NCBI GenBank assembly: GCA_017502525.1
Contig: JAFVUV010000011.1
Location: 1-64,000 of the forward strand
Direction: 5' to 3'
DNA: 64,000 nt
Source: Clostridia bacterium
Lineage (GTDB): Bacteria; Bacillota; Clostridia; Christensenellales; Borkfalkiaceae
Of the stretch, positions 7,381-17,060 are shown one piece after another (the stretch's first letter is position 1; the number at the start of each line of letters is the position of its first letter). The translations under genes were made by a program, and so were the position numbers. The notes under the pieces were generated by a model. The model was not told where the DNA came from. It saw only the letters and a list, made by a program, of their open reading frames with translations, and ran no database searches.

Positions 7381-7561
7381 CAAAGTGGAAATAAACCTTT
7401 CCACAAACGAAACGGAAACCTATCCGTTTGAAGCAGACCAAAACACTATTTTAAGAGCCGCAAGCATACTTGCAAACAAAATTTTAGACTTCGCAAACCA
7501 AGGCGGAGATGTTAAAAACATTACGCCGAAAACACTTTTCGGCAACAAGGAGGAATTATGA
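7352..7561 (+). CDS. Small element protein coupled to the recombinase
   Basis: The product is 69 residues, acidic to neutral (YLDEINKVEINL, PFEADQNTILRAASILANKI, ending GNKEEL). The frame begins at TTG 7352 only two bases after AAGGAG, so the true start is uncertain. Its stop overlaps the recombinase start (ATGA at 7558-7561), showing translational coupling. I do not recognise a domain. Position suggests a role in recombination control, for example a directionality factor, but this is speculative. Confidence 0.55.
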   Translation: MKRHYLDEINKVEINLSTNETETYPFEADQNTILRAASILANKILDFANQGGDVKNITPKTLFGNKEEL

Positions 7562-9080
7562 AAAAGAAAGCAGTAATTTACGCAAGATTTAGTTCACACG
7601 CACAAACCGAACAATCTATTGAAGGTCAACTACGTGAGTGCTATGATTTTGCAAAGAGAAACGATATTACCATTATCGCCGAATACATAGACCGTGCGCT
7701 TACGGGCACGTCGGATAAACGCCCGCAATTTCTTAAAATGATTGACGATAGTAAAAAGAAGCATTTTGAATACGTTTTAGTTTATCAATTAGACCGTTTT
7801 GCCCGTAATAGGTACGATAGTGCAAACTATAAAGCAAAGTTAAAGAAAAACGGCGTTAGGGTTTTATCGGCAAAAGAAAACATTTCAGACGACGCAAGCG
7901 GAATACTTATCGAAGGCGTTTTAGAGAGTATGGCGGAGTATTACTCCGCCGAACTTTCACAAAAGACAAAGCGTGGCGTTAAAGAAAGTTTACTTAAAGG
8001 TCATTTTATTGGTGGATACACCCTACTCGGTTATAATATCGTAAACAAAAAGTGGGTAGTAAACCCCGCAGAAGCAGAAATCGTTAGAGACGTTTTCAAT
8101 CGTTACCGTAACGGCGAAAAAGGAAAATCAATAGTCGATAGATTAAACAGTCAAGGCATTAAGCCTAAAAACGGAAAAGCATTTACAATGACGGGGATTT
8201 GCCGTATGATACGTAACGAAAAGTATATAGGAATTGTGACTGTTGACGGGACAACCTATCCCGACGTCGTTCCACCTATCGTTGACAAAAGACTATTTAA
8301 GGAGTGCAATTTGATTATGGATGGACATAAACATAGACAGCGTGAAGTTTACCACGAAAACCCTTACATATTAAGTGGCAAAATGTACTGTGGGTATTGT
8401 GGCAACACAATTACAGCAGAGACGGGAACGAGCCACAACGGAAGAGTTTACCACTACTATAAATGTTTTGGAAGAAAGTCCGATAAAAATAGTTGCAGTA
8501 AGAAAAACGTTAAGCAAGACTATATTGAAAGCGTAGTTTTTGGTGCAACCGTTGAATACGTTTTAACGCCAAAAGTTATTGATAAAATTGCTAAAACGGT
8601 AGTTGATAATTTTAACGCTGAAATTGAAAAGCCAACGGCACTACTTGCTTTTGAAAAAGACCTAAAAACGGTTAAAAAATCTATTGATAAAATTTTAACT
8701 GCGATAGAAGAAGGAATTTACACTAAGTCCACAAAAGAAAAACTTCTATCACTTGAAGCCACGCAAGAAGATTTAGAAGCGAAAATTGCCGTTGAAAAGG
8801 CTAAACAAATTAAGCCGTTAGAACTTGTTGACGTTAGGACTTTTCTTAACTACTATGCAAGGAAACAGTATGAAAATGGGCAAGAAAAAAACGAGTTCTT
8901 TAACTCGTTTATAAACCGTGTATTTTTATTTGACGATAAGGTTATTATTCTCTATAACACCAACAAGAGAGAAACAAAGCGATTAAACAAAAAAGAGTGC
9001 TTAGAGATAATAAACGGCAAAAACCTAGAAGAAATAAAAGAAAACTCGTTTGAACGAGAAAAGTTCAAACGAGTATCTAG

Positions 9081-9102
<22 letters not shown>
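7558..9102 (+). CDS. Large serine recombinase (integrase of element 1)
   Basis: The product is 514 residues. The resolvase-type catalytic domain begins at once: YARFSS with nucleophile Ser12, then QSIEGQ and DRFARN. The recombinase domain follows (GYNIVNKKWVVNPAEAEIV, about 155-250), then a zinc ribbon (CGYCG near 283 with a later Cys pair) and a coiled-coil. The last codons (AGT GGT TGC GGG GAG GGG ATT TGA) are read from the attachment site and the tRNA-fMet gene. In an excised circle the frame would instead continue across attL for 21 codons to TAA at about 406, giving roughly 531 residues. It appears active. Confidence 0.92.
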
Positions 9103-9158
<56 letters not shown>

Positions 9159-9245
9159 ATATTTGCTCCCTTGAGATGCTTATTTATAATATACCATATT
9201 TGCTTTTTTGTCAACCGTATAAACTAAAAAATTTTAAATATTATT

Positions 9246-9274
9246 TTGTTTACACTTGTATTTTTGCTTATACT
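9246..9274 (+). promoter_or_regulatory. tilS promoter
   Basis: TTGTTT (9246-9251) and TATACT (9269-9274) are separated by 17 bases. The start codon at 9291 is only 16 bases beyond the -10 box, so the mRNA leader would be about 10 bases, and no ribosome site is visible. Confidence 0.55.
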
Positions 9275-9290
9275 TTGTTACAATGTTACT

Positions 9291-10580
9291 ATGTTAGTTG
9301 ATTTAAGTCCTTTTGTTAAGCCAAATTCTACTGTTGCCGTTGCTCTTTCGGGCGGACGCGACTCAATGGCTTTATTACATTATATGCTTTCGCTTAAGCT
9401 AAAATACCACTTTAACGTAATTGCCTTAAACGTTGAACACGGTATTCGTGGCGAAACTTCTAAAAACGACACTTCTTTCGTTAAAAATTATTGCAAGCAA
9501 AACAACGTTGAACTTTTATGCTTTTCTGTTGACAGCATTAAAACCGCAAAACAATATAAACTTTCTATCGAGCAAGCGGCAAGAAAATTACGTTACGATT
9601 GTTTTTTTAATGCTATCAACGACAAAAAGTGCGACGTGGTTGCAACGGCACACCACCAAAGCGACCTTTGTGAAAGTGTTTTGTTAAATATTTTGCGTGG
9701 CTCTGGCGTTAAAGGTGCCATAGGGATTAAATCTAACTTTGAAAACAAAATTATTCGTCCATTTTTAAGTGTCAGCAAACAAGAGATTGATAACTACGTT
9801 AAAGAAAACGATATACCTTTCGTTACTGACGAAACAAACTTTTCCGACGAATACACACGCAACTTTTTACGTCTTAACGTTATGCCAATTATCAAAAAGG
9901 CTTTTCCCGAAGCTGAAAAAAGCATTGCAAGATTTTCTGAAATTTCTGAAATCGAAAACGATTTTATGGAAAGCACTGCACTAAAAGCCGTTAATATTTC
10001 TAGCGACGGCGTTAAAATTACTCTTCCCCTACACCCTGCAATTTTAAGCAGAGCTACCATTATTGCTCTTAAAAATTTAGGGGTTGAAAAAGACTGGGAA
10101 AAAGCGCATATAGATGCGGTGATTAACCTTTCAAACTTAAATAACGGTTCAAGGATTAATCTTTTAAATGGCATTATCGTCGCAAAAGAATACGGCGAGT
10201 TAACCTTTTATAAACAACGCGCTTCATCTGATATTGAACTTCCGTTCAGCGTTGGCGTTATAGATATATACGGTCAATCGGTTACGATTGAAAAGGTCAA
10301 AAAACCGCAAGACCTAAAAGACGGTTTTTACGCCGACCTAAACAAAATACCAAATAGCGCGGTAATTAGATTTAAGCGCGACGGCGATACGTTCACTAAA
10401 TTCGGTGGCGGAACAAAACCGCTTGGAGAGTACTTGTGCGATTTGAAAATCCCGTTAAGAACGCGCGATTTTATACCCGTGATTGCCGACGGAAAAACAA
10501 TTTTAGCAATAGTGGGCATTGCCATTTCTGAAAAAATTAAAGTTGAAAACCACACGGTTGAAACGATTAAAGTATATTAA
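9291..10580 (+). CDS. tilS: tRNA(Ile)-lysidine synthase
   Basis: The product is about 429 residues. The PP-loop SGGRDSM lies near residues 20-26, and the N-terminal ATPase domain continues with TAHHQSD and ETNFSDEYTRNFLR, typical of TilS. A C-terminal domain of about 200 residues follows. The enzyme attaches lysine to C34 of the CAU-anticodon tRNA-Ile, so AUA is read correctly. ATG at 9291 is the first ATG in frame; the longer frame begins with TTG inside the promoter. The hpt gene follows 25 bases later, the usual Firmicute order. Confidence 0.95.
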   Translation: MLVDLSPFVKPNSTVAVALSGGRDSMALLHYMLSLKLKYHFNVIALNVEHGIRGETSKNDTSFVKNYCKQNNVELLCFSVDSIKTAKQYKLSIEQAARKLRYDCFFNAINDKKCDVVATAHHQSDLCESVLLNILRGSGVKGAIGIKSNFENKIIRPFLSVSKQEIDNYVKENDIPFVTDETNFSDEYTRNFLRLNVMPIIKKAFPEAEKSIARFSEISEIENDFMESTALKAVNISSDGVKITLPLHPAILSRATIIALKNLGVEKDWEKAHIDAVINLSNLNNGSRINLLNGIIVAKEYGELTFYKQRASSDIELPFSVGVIDIYGQSVTIEKVKKPQDLKDGFYADLNKIPNSAVIRFKRDGDTFTKFGGGTKPLGEYLCDLKIPLRTRDFIPVIADGKTILAIVGIAISEKIKVENHTVETIKVY

Positions 10581-10605
10581 ATTTCAAACTACAAAGGAAA
10601 AAATT

Positions 10606-11151
10606 ATGGAAAGCAATTTAAAAATTTTATTAACAGCAGAGCAAATTCAAAAGAGAGTTAAAGAGCTTGCAAATCAAATCACGCTTGATTACTCAAGCAT
10701 TGACAACTCTATTCGTCGCCCCGTTTTTATTTGCACGCTTAAAGGCGCGGTTTACTTTTTCGCAGATATCACCAAAAATATTAAGCGTCCGATTATGCTT
10801 GATTTTGCAAAACTTTCAAGTTATAAAAACGGTATGGTTAGTGGCGAAATGGAAATGCAAAGCGACATTACCACCGATATCGAAGGGCGCGACGTTATTA
10901 TCGTTGAAGACATTATAGATAGTGGCAAAACGCTAGCATATTTTATTGACGTGCTTAAAAAGCGCAATCCTAAATCAATTAAAATTTGTGCTTTCTTGGA
11001 CAAAAAAGAACGCCGTGAAATCGATATTAAAGCAGACTACGTTGGCTTTGATATCCCCTGCGGTTTTGTTGTTGGATACGGGCTTGATTACGCTGAAAAA
11101 TATAGAGAACTTCCATATCTAGCAGAAATTATAGACCCCGAAAAAGCTTAG
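10606..11151 (+). CDS. hpt: Hypoxanthine phosphoribosyltransferase
   Basis: The product is 181 residues from ATG at 10606, behind AAAGGA. The PRPP-binding motif VEDIIDSGKT is clear near residues 102-111, and the purine-binding C-terminal part has DYVGFDIPCGFVVGYGLDY. It salvages hypoxanthine and guanine to nucleotides. It is co-transcribed with tilS, a conserved pairing, and ends at a strong terminator. Length is normal for the family. Confidence 0.95.
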   Translation: MESNLKILLTAEQIQKRVKELANQITLDYSSIDNSIRRPVFICTLKGAVYFFADITKNIKRPIMLDFAKLSSYKNGMVSGEMEMQSDITTDIEGRDVIIVEDIIDSGKTLAYFIDVLKKRNPKSIKICAFLDKKERREIDIKADYVGFDIPCGFVVGYGLDYAEKYRELPYLAEIIDPEKA

Positions 11152-11166
11152 AACTTTTTGTAACAC

Positions 11167-11206
11167 GTGGGCGTATGCAAAATCTATTGCATACGCCCAC
11201 TTTAAA
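11167..11206 (+). terminator. Terminator of tilS-hpt
   Basis: Perfect 14-base arms (11167-11180 and 11187-11200) enclose six bases and are followed by TTTAAAT. Confidence 0.8.
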
Positions 11207-11208
11207 TA

Positions 11209-11237
11209 TTGACTATACCTTAAAAGTATGATATCAT
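11209..11237 (+). promoter_or_regulatory. Promoter of protease gene (leaderless)
   Basis: TTGACT (11209-11214) and TATCAT (11232-11237) have a 17-base spacer. The ATG at 11245 begins 8 bases after the -10 box, so transcription should start at or next to the start codon. Confidence 0.6.
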
Positions 11238-11244
11238 TTATTTT

Positions 11245-12225
11245 ATGAGTAGAAAAAGCGCAATTCTTAAAACGGTGGCGATACTGCTTACCATTATATG
11301 TATGTGTTTTGCCATTACAACTTGTACGCCGACAGAAAATTGTAGTACAGTTAAGCACGAAATTACTTTTTGTTCGGACGCGGGAATTTACTCTAAAATT
11401 CAAGTTGCACAAGGCAAAACAATAATTAAACCGGAAAATCCTCAAAAACAAAATTATATATTTTTGAACTGGTGTGTCGACCAAGAATTAAATATTGAAT
11501 ACGACTTTTCAAAATCAGTTTACGAGTCTTTTTCTCTTTACGCCAAATTCAAGATGGACGGCGTTGCAGTTACAAACGAAATCACCACGAATACGATAAA
11601 AAGCATCGTTAAAATTACGAATACGAGTTATAACACTAATATAATAGGCATGACGACTGAATACGTTACTGGGTTAGGCTCTGGCGTTGTTTATAAAATT
11701 GAAAACGATTGGTTCTATATTCTAACCAACTGCCACGTTGCCATAAAAAAACAAAATTTTTCTCGTTTAAGCCTTACCGTTTTCGACTATATGGGCAGAG
11801 AATTTGATGCCGAGTTGATTAGTGCAAACGCAAATTACGACCTTGCCGTTATAAGATTTAAACAAAAAACCAACGAAAAAGAAAAAACTGATGCGATAGC
11901 ACTAAATTTTGCATTAAACGACCCCAAAATAAATGACGACGTTATTGCGCTAGGCTCGCCACACGGACAGGTTAACGCAATATCATACGGAATCGCAACA
12001 CAATTTAAAAAAATAACGCTCTCTGAAACATCCGAATATTATAGTAACGTTCAGTTTGACGTGTTGCAACACTCGGCATATATAAACAATGGGTCTAGCG
12101 GTGGACCGTTACTCAATGCTAATCTTGAAATAATAGGCATCAATTATGCTGGCGAAAACAACGGCGAAAAAGGTTATTCAATACCGGTCAGCAAAGTACA
12201 AGAATTTTTACTATCCATTATTTAA
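11245..12225 (+). CDS. Exported DegP/trypsin-like serine protease with InlB-type repeat
   Basis: The product is 326 residues. An N-terminal hydrophobic segment (about 8-26) ends at Cys27, so it is a secreted protein and perhaps a lipoprotein, although the lipobox is imperfect. Residues about 38-103 look like a bacterial surface repeat of the InlB/Flg_new kind (KPENPQKQNYIFLNWCVD, FSLYAKF). The protease domain follows with His164 (TNCHVA), Asp199 (YDLAVI) and Ser285 (NGSSGGPL). There is no PDZ domain. It probably acts in surface protein quality control. It lacks an upstream ribosome site, consistent with a leaderless mRNA. Confidence 0.85.
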   Translation: MSRKSAILKTVAILLTIICMCFAITTCTPTENCSTVKHEITFCSDAGIYSKIQVAQGKTIIKPENPQKQNYIFLNWCVDQELNIEYDFSKSVYESFSLYAKFKMDGVAVTNEITTNTIKSIVKITNTSYNTNIIGMTTEYVTGLGSGVVYKIENDWFYILTNCHVAIKKQNFSRLSLTVFDYMGREFDAELISANANYDLAVIRFKQKTNEKEKTDAIALNFALNDPKINDDVIALGSPHGQVNAISYGIATQFKKITLSETSEYYSNVQFDVLQHSAYINNGSSGGPLLNANLEIIGINYAGENNGEKGYSIPVSKVQEFLLSII

Positions 12226-12248
12226 TGAAAACAAGATTTAAAAAAACA

Positions 12249-12277
12249 CACCCCTAAAGCAAACTGCTTTAGGGGTG
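12249..12277. terminator. Bidirectional terminator between protease and mscL
   Basis: Perfect 13-base arms CACCCCTAAAGCA and TGCTTTAGGGGTG surround a 3-base loop, with an A-run on the left and T-rich sequence on the right. It serves the convergent protease and mscL genes. Confidence 0.8.
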
Positions 12278-12308
12278 ATTGTTTTAACTTAACTATACCG
12301 TAAAGTTT

Positions 12309-12926
12309 TTATTTGTTAACGCTTTTTTCAAGCAATGATTTGATATCCTTTAACAAATCTTCGGTAGTTGGGTTTGCAAGTCTTTCTGCTTTTGCTTGTT
12401 CTTCTGCAAGGCGTTTTTCTTCTTCAGCCTTTGCTGCTAATTCTGCTTCTTTTTTAGCAAAATATTCTTTAACAGCCTTTCTATCAGAAATTTTAACGCC
12501 TGCGGCTTTAAGTTCTTTTCTTTCCTTTCTATTAAGCGTGTTTTTCTTAATTTCGTCGGTAAACTTTAAGTTTCCAACTTTTAATTTGTTAAAAATTCTA
12601 ACGATTGAGAACAATACCAACGCAATAAGCAAGAAGTTAATTATAGCATTGATGAACGCACCCCAATCAATATAAATTGAAAGCGTTAAATCTGCAACGT
12701 TAGGGTCGGTTGCACTTGGAACGTATTTTAAATAAGTTAAAATCCCGCTAAGCGAATTGCTGCCGAATATGAGCGCAAGTATCCAGTTGATTATAGGCTT
12801 TAAGATAAAATTGCTCATACCATTTACTATTGCAGTAAACGCACCGCCGACGATAACGCCGACTGACATATCAAGCACGTTTCCGCGCGTGATAAACTTC
12901 TTAAATTCTCCAAAAAAGTTCTTCAT
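12309..12926 (-). CDS. mscL: Large-conductance mechanosensitive channel
   Basis: The product is 205 residues from ATG at 12926, with AAGGAG upstream. The conserved start FFGEFKKFITRGNVLDMSVGV is followed by TM1 with the pore lining VGVIVGGAFTAIVNG, a loop, and TM2 (FINAIINFLLIALVLFSIV). It releases solutes on osmotic downshock. It is longer than the usual 130-150 residues because of an expanded periplasmic-type loop and a long, charged, probably coiled C-terminal tail rich in Ala, Glu and Lys (about 140-195). Confidence 0.92.
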   Translation of the reverse strand: MKNFFGEFKKFITRGNVLDMSVGVIVGGAFTAIVNGMSNFILKPIINWILALIFGSNSLSGILTYLKYVPSATDPNVADLTLSIYIDWGAFINAIINFLLIALVLFSIVRIFNKLKVGNLKFTDEIKKNTLNRKERKELKAAGVKISDRKAVKEYFAKKEAELAAKAEEEKRLAEEQAKAERLANPTTEDLLKDIKSLLEKSVNK

Positions 12927-12957
12927 AAGTTTCTCCTTTTTATATAATCTTGCGTTA

Positions 12958-13809
12958 TTATATTCCGAACACAAGTTTTGATACGATTGATGCGATTGAA
13001 ATCAAAATCAAATACAAACTAAACCATTTATAGTTGGCTTTTTTAATAACTTTAAGCATTACTTTTATTGCGATATAACCCGTGATTGCCGCGGTAAGTA
13101 TACCAAATAATAACGGTAAAATTTCTACGGTAATTCCTGCTTCAAGTAAATCAAGTCCCGAAACGAGCGCTGCGCCCAAAATAACGGGAATACTCATAAG
13201 GAACGTAAAATTTGCGTTTTGGCTTCTTTCTACACCCATGAAGCAACCTGATGATATGACCGTTCCACTGCGCGAAAGCCCGGGGACGATTGCTACACCT
13301 TGCGCCAAGCCCATAACTAACGTGTTTTTATAACTTAATGGCAATGCTTTTTTATATTTTTTACTTATCCACTCCGAAACGAATAACTCGCCTGCCGTTA
13401 AAATAAAGGTTATAGATAGCAAAATTGCAGAAAGATTATCGCCACTGTAAAATGCGCCTTCAACGTGTTCAGCTAACAACATACCCGTAAGACCAGCGGG
13501 AATAGTTGCAATAATTAAATAAATGAGTTTGGGGTTAAACAACGGGCGTTTTTTAACGGATTTGCCGTTAGAATCTAAAACTTCAACTGCTTTAGGGCGC
13601 TTAAACAGTCCTAAGATTTCGTTAAAGAACACAATAAAAACTGGAATTAGCGTGCCCACGTGAAGCATTACGTCAAAGAAAAGCCCCCCGCCGTTTTCAT
13701 TAACACCTAGCCAACGTTGAATCAAAATCAAGTGTCCGCTAGATGAAACAGGCAAAAACTCTGCAAAACCTTGCACCGCACCAAGAACTATCGCTTGCCA
13801 AATTTGCAT
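12958..13809 (-). CDS. uppP: Undecaprenyl-diphosphatase
   Basis: The product is 283 residues and multi-spanning. Signature motifs are present: QGFAEFLPVSSSGHL near residues 13-27 and PGLSRSGTV near 176-184, both parts of the active site. It recycles undecaprenyl diphosphate to the monophosphate carrier for peptidoglycan and other wall polymers, and can give bacitracin tolerance. It starts 3 bases after the LysR gene on the same strand, so the two are probably co-transcribed. Confidence 0.95.
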   Translation of the reverse strand: MQIWQAIVLGAVQGFAEFLPVSSSGHLILIQRWLGVNENGGGLFFDVMLHVGTLIPVFIVFFNEILGLFKRPKAVEVLDSNGKSVKKRPLFNPKLIYLIIATIPAGLTGMLLAEHVEGAFYSGDNLSAILLSITFILTAGELFVSEWISKKYKKALPLSYKNTLVMGLAQGVAIVPGLSRSGTVISSGCFMGVERSQNANFTFLMSIPVILGAALVSGLDLLEAGITVEILPLLFGILTAAITGYIAIKVMLKVIKKANYKWFSLYLILISIASIVSKLVFGI

Positions 13810-13812
13810 AAA

Positions 13813-14700
13813 TTATTCTCCTTTAATAAGTTTTATAAACTCTTTAACAGCAAAGGTCAAATTATCTTGTTTAGGAAGAGCAAGCCCTATTGCGCGCGCT
13901 GGCAACGACGGATTAGTTTTGATTTCCTTAAGACTTCCCGCATCTAGTTCGTGATTTACGAATTCTTTGGGTATGCACGCAATACCTATTCCGTTTTTAG
14001 CAAGTTCGGTCATAAGTTCTAAGCTTGCAAGTTCGATTTCAGGATGAAGGTGTATGCCGTGAGAGTGCGCAAAACTAACAATTGCTTGCCTTGTTGCAGT
14101 AGACAATTCCAACATTAAAAGCGGATAGTCTTGCAATCTTCTAAGGTCTATCGTATCGCCGAAAAGTTCAGCAAATTTTTCGTTCGCGACGAAAGTATCG
14201 TGCAACTGCATAACCGTATTTGAAAGGTTAATATCGCTATCGTCGATAGGCAAGTTTACAAAACCTATATCGCCTTTACCGTTTTTGAGCATTTCTATCG
14301 TTTCGCTTGAGGTTCCGTTTTGTAAAATCAAATTTACGTTAGGATATTTTGCGTGATATTCTTTTATGTAAGGTATAAGAACGTGCGTGCTAACCGTATC
14401 GGATGCACAAATTCTAACGATACCCGTTGCAGTATCCTTAAGTTCAGAATATTTACTTTCAGCTTCGTCAAAAAGTTTTAACGCCTTTTCAACGGTAGAA
14501 AAAATTTGTTTTCCGCCCGTTTCGGAAAGTTCCATACCCTTGTGCGTGCGGTTAAACAGTTTTCCGCCGAGTTGGTTTTCAAGTTGTTTTATAGCCTGCG
14601 AAACGGCTGGTTGCGAAATATAAAGTTCTTCCGCCGCCTTAGTTAAACTACCGCACTTTGCAACCGTGTAAAACACCCTGTAAAGTTCTAGATTGACCAT
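13813..14700 (-). CDS. LysR-family transcriptional regulator
   Basis: The product is 295 residues. The N-terminal winged helix-turn-helix is typical (FYTVAKCGSLTKAAEELYIS, then QPAVSQAIKQLE, residues about 9-44). It is followed by a periplasmic-binding-fold effector domain from about residue 88. The likely target cannot be read from sequence. It lies between mnmE and uppP on the same strand, 28 bases after mnmE, and may be read through from it. The ligand is unknown. Confidence 0.9.
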   Translation of the reverse strand: MVNLELYRVFYTVAKCGSLTKAAEELYISQPAVSQAIKQLENQLGGKLFNRTHKGMELSETGGKQIFSTVEKALKLFDEAESKYSELKDTATGIVRICASDTVSTHVLIPYIKEYHAKYPNVNLILQNGTSSETIEMLKNGKGDIGFVNLPIDDSDINLSNTVMQLHDTFVANEKFAELFGDTIDLRRLQDYPLLMLELSTATRQAIVSFAHSHGIHLHPEIELASLELMTELAKNGIGIACIPKEFVNHELDAGSLKEIKTNPSLPARAIGLALPKQDNLTFAVKEFIKLIKGE

Positions 14701-14728
14701 AACTTTCTCTACTTCCCCCTTTTAATAA

Positions 14729-16066
14729 CTATTTGCCCACGCAAAACTTTGCGAAAATATTGTTAATTATATCTTCGGTTGCAGTTCTGCCCGAAATTTC
14801 GCCAAGTGCGTCCCAACCGTCTTTAACGTCAATAGCAAGAACGTCCAGCGTAACTACGCCTACAGCGTTAAGCGCACTAACGAGCTTTTCTTTTGCTCTA
14901 ATTAACGCGTCGTAATGACGTTCTTCGCAAAGGAAATCACCGTTTAAGTCCACACCCGCACCTACCGTGCGGTCATAAATTAAGTCTTTTAATTGCTCTA
15001 CGTTTTCGTTCTTTAATGCTGAAACGTAAATATCCGCCCTATCGTCTTTAACCGAACATTTATCGGTTTTGTTTAACGCAACGATAAGGTTTTTATCTTT
15101 AACAAGGTCGTAAATAACTTGGTCTTGTTCGTTTATATCCGAACCATCCAAAACGAATAAAATCAAATCGCTTTCGGCAAGAATTTTTTTAGACAAGCCT
15201 ACTCCCAACGCTTCTATTTTATCGTCGCTCTCGCGAATACCAGCGGTGTCCGAAAAATTAAAACGTACGCCTTTAATTTCAATATTACCTTCTACTATAT
15301 CGCGCGTTGTCCCCGCAACGTCTGAAACGATTGCTTTTTCATAAGATAAAAGCGCGTTAAGTAAAGAACTTTTACCCGTGTTGGGCTTACCGACTATACC
15401 CACCGACACACCATTTTTTAGCGTTCTGCCCGTGCGGTAAGTTTTAATTAGCGCATCAATTCTATCGATAACCGTTTTTAAATCACGCGTTACCGCCTCA
15501 GTTGAACTTCTTTCTAAATCTTCTTCAGGGAAGTCCATATCACAATCTATTTGCGCAATCGTATCGGTTATTATATCTTGCAACGCATTGATTTCGTCGG
15601 TCAGTTTTTCTCTATATAAATAATACCCCGCCTTAACGCCACTTACCGATTCGCTGTTAATCATATCGATAAGCCCTTCGGCAGAAGAGAGCGAAAGCTT
15701 GCCGTTCATAAACGCGCGTTTGGTAAATTCACCGTTAGTTGCAAGGCGCGCTCCAAGGCTTAAAATCTTTTTTAAGATGCCTTTGGTTATAGCTACACCG
15801 CCGTGACAATGAAATTCAACAACGTCTTCGCCCGTGAAACTTTTAGGACCTTTAAAATATACGCACATACCGAAATCGGTAAAACCATCGGCACAAATTT
15901 CGCCAACGTATAGTTTGTAAGGCTCAAAGTCTTTCACCCCCGTAGAACCTATGGGAGTGAACATTTTTTCAGCTATATCAAGCGGACTGTCTCCGCTTAT
16001 TCTTATAACGGCTACGCCACTTGCAGATAACGCCGTGGATATTGCCGCAATATTTTCAGACTTCAT
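14729..16066 (-). CDS. mnmE: tRNA modification GTPase MnmE
   Basis: The product is 445 residues. The N-terminal folate-binding domain (AAISTALSASGVAVIRISG, then FHCHGG) is followed by helical segments and an inserted G domain: GKPNTGKSSLL near residues 217-227, DTAGIRES, NKTD. It ends in the K-loop cysteine motif FCVGK. With MnmG it makes the cmnm5U34 modification of tRNA. Its ATG overlaps the stop of the upstream membrane-protein gene by one base (TAATG), indicating coupling. Confidence 0.96.
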   Translation of the reverse strand: MKSENIAAISTALSASGVAVIRISGDSPLDIAEKMFTPIGSTGVKDFEPYKLYVGEICADGFTDFGMCVYFKGPKSFTGEDVVEFHCHGGVAITKGILKKILSLGARLATNGEFTKRAFMNGKLSLSSAEGLIDMINSESVSGVKAGYYLYREKLTDEINALQDIITDTIAQIDCDMDFPEEDLERSSTEAVTRDLKTVIDRIDALIKTYRTGRTLKNGVSVGIVGKPNTGKSSLLNALLSYEKAIVSDVAGTTRDIVEGNIEIKGVRFNFSDTAGIRESDDKIEALGVGLSKKILAESDLILFVLDGSDINEQDQVIYDLVKDKNLIVALNKTDKCSVKDDRADIYVSALKNENVEQLKDLIYDRTVGAGVDLNGDFLCEERHYDALIRAKEKLVSALNAVGVVTLDVLAIDVKDGWDALGEISGRTATEDIINNIFAKFCVGK

Positions 16067-16995
16067 TAATTATCGTCCTTTTTATCGTTTGAATTAAAAT
16101 CCGCAAAAGGTTCTTCGGGATTATTTTTCTTCGGCTCAAAATCTTGGAAGGGATTGTTTTGAGCGTTTGCATAAGTGTTGCCGTATCCGTTTTGTGTATA
16201 AGGATTATTCGGGTTATTCGGATTACCTTGCGGTCCACGCGGGCCGTAACCATACGGGCTATACGGACCGTAATTTTGATAACGCGTGCGCAAATAATCA
16301 AAATAATTTAAGGGTTGTTTGTTTCTGATTATGAACACGAATATCGGGAACGCACCGAATATTGAAAATATCGTTGCAAGCACGAAGTGTTGTGGCCAGT
16401 ACTTTTTGAACACGTTGAAGAACAACACGAATTCTATAATTGTTACGCACAAACTTAATACGTCGCTAAATATCGTAATTAAATTGAGCCATTTTTCAAT
16501 AAATACGAACTGATAAGGATAAACGAACGCGCCGTTTACAGCCGTCGTTTGCATATTTATAAATATCCCAGAAATCGCCTGATATTGAACGAAGCCTTTG
16601 CCTATTAAATTTTTAGCACCGCCTTCATCAATCGCAATATAAATATTTCTTCCTTCTAAAAGGTTGCCAACTAATGGAAAAGCAATTAAAAACTCATACG
16701 CAAAAGAAAGCAATATAGATGCTGTAGTCAATATGGTAAACACAATCGCCCATTTTCCTATCGTGCTTTTAAAGAACTTAACCTCTTTTATTAGCATTGC
16801 AAAAGGATAAATCCATAACCCCGGGAAAAAAGCTAAAAACGCCGCTTTAATTTTGGCTTTTTTCGCAAGCATAAATACGCCAATCGTTCTAAAAACGTAA
16901 AACGCAATAGGTACTAAAAGCGTTGCGAAAGTTGCTATAATTAGTTCGGTTGCACCTATCACTTGTTCGCCAAAGGTGCTGTTAAAATAAATCAT
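16066..16995 (-). CDS. Polytopic membrane protein of unknown function
   Basis: The product is 309 residues from ATG at 16995, chosen because GAGGAG lies 7 bases upstream; the longer frame starts with TTG. About six hydrophobic segments span residues 10-235. The C-terminal 75 residues are low-complexity and rich in Asn, Pro, Tyr and Gly (YGPYSPYG, NPNNPNNPYTQNGYG), likely cytoplasmic and disordered. I recognise no catalytic motif; DUF5684-like membrane proteins have a similar build, but this is unsure. It is coupled to mnmE by a one-base overlap. Confidence 0.7.
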   Translation of the reverse strand: MIYFNSTFGEQVIGATELIIATFATLLVPIAFYVFRTIGVFMLAKKAKIKAAFLAFFPGLWIYPFAMLIKEVKFFKSTIGKWAIVFTILTTASILLSFAYEFLIAFPLVGNLLEGRNIYIAIDEGGAKNLIGKGFVQYQAISGIFINMQTTAVNGAFVYPYQFVFIEKWLNLITIFSDVLSLCVTIIEFVLFFNVFKKYWPQHFVLATIFSIFGAFPIFVFIIRNKQPLNYFDYLRTRYQNYGPYSPYGYGPRGPQGNPNNPNNPYTQNGYGNTYANAQNNPFQDFEPKKNNPEEPFADFNSNDKKDDN

Positions 16996-17060
16996 CAAAT
17001 ACTCCTCGTTCAAGTTTATTTGCCATTATTGTAAACGGCTATACTTGAACTGTGCTTGAA

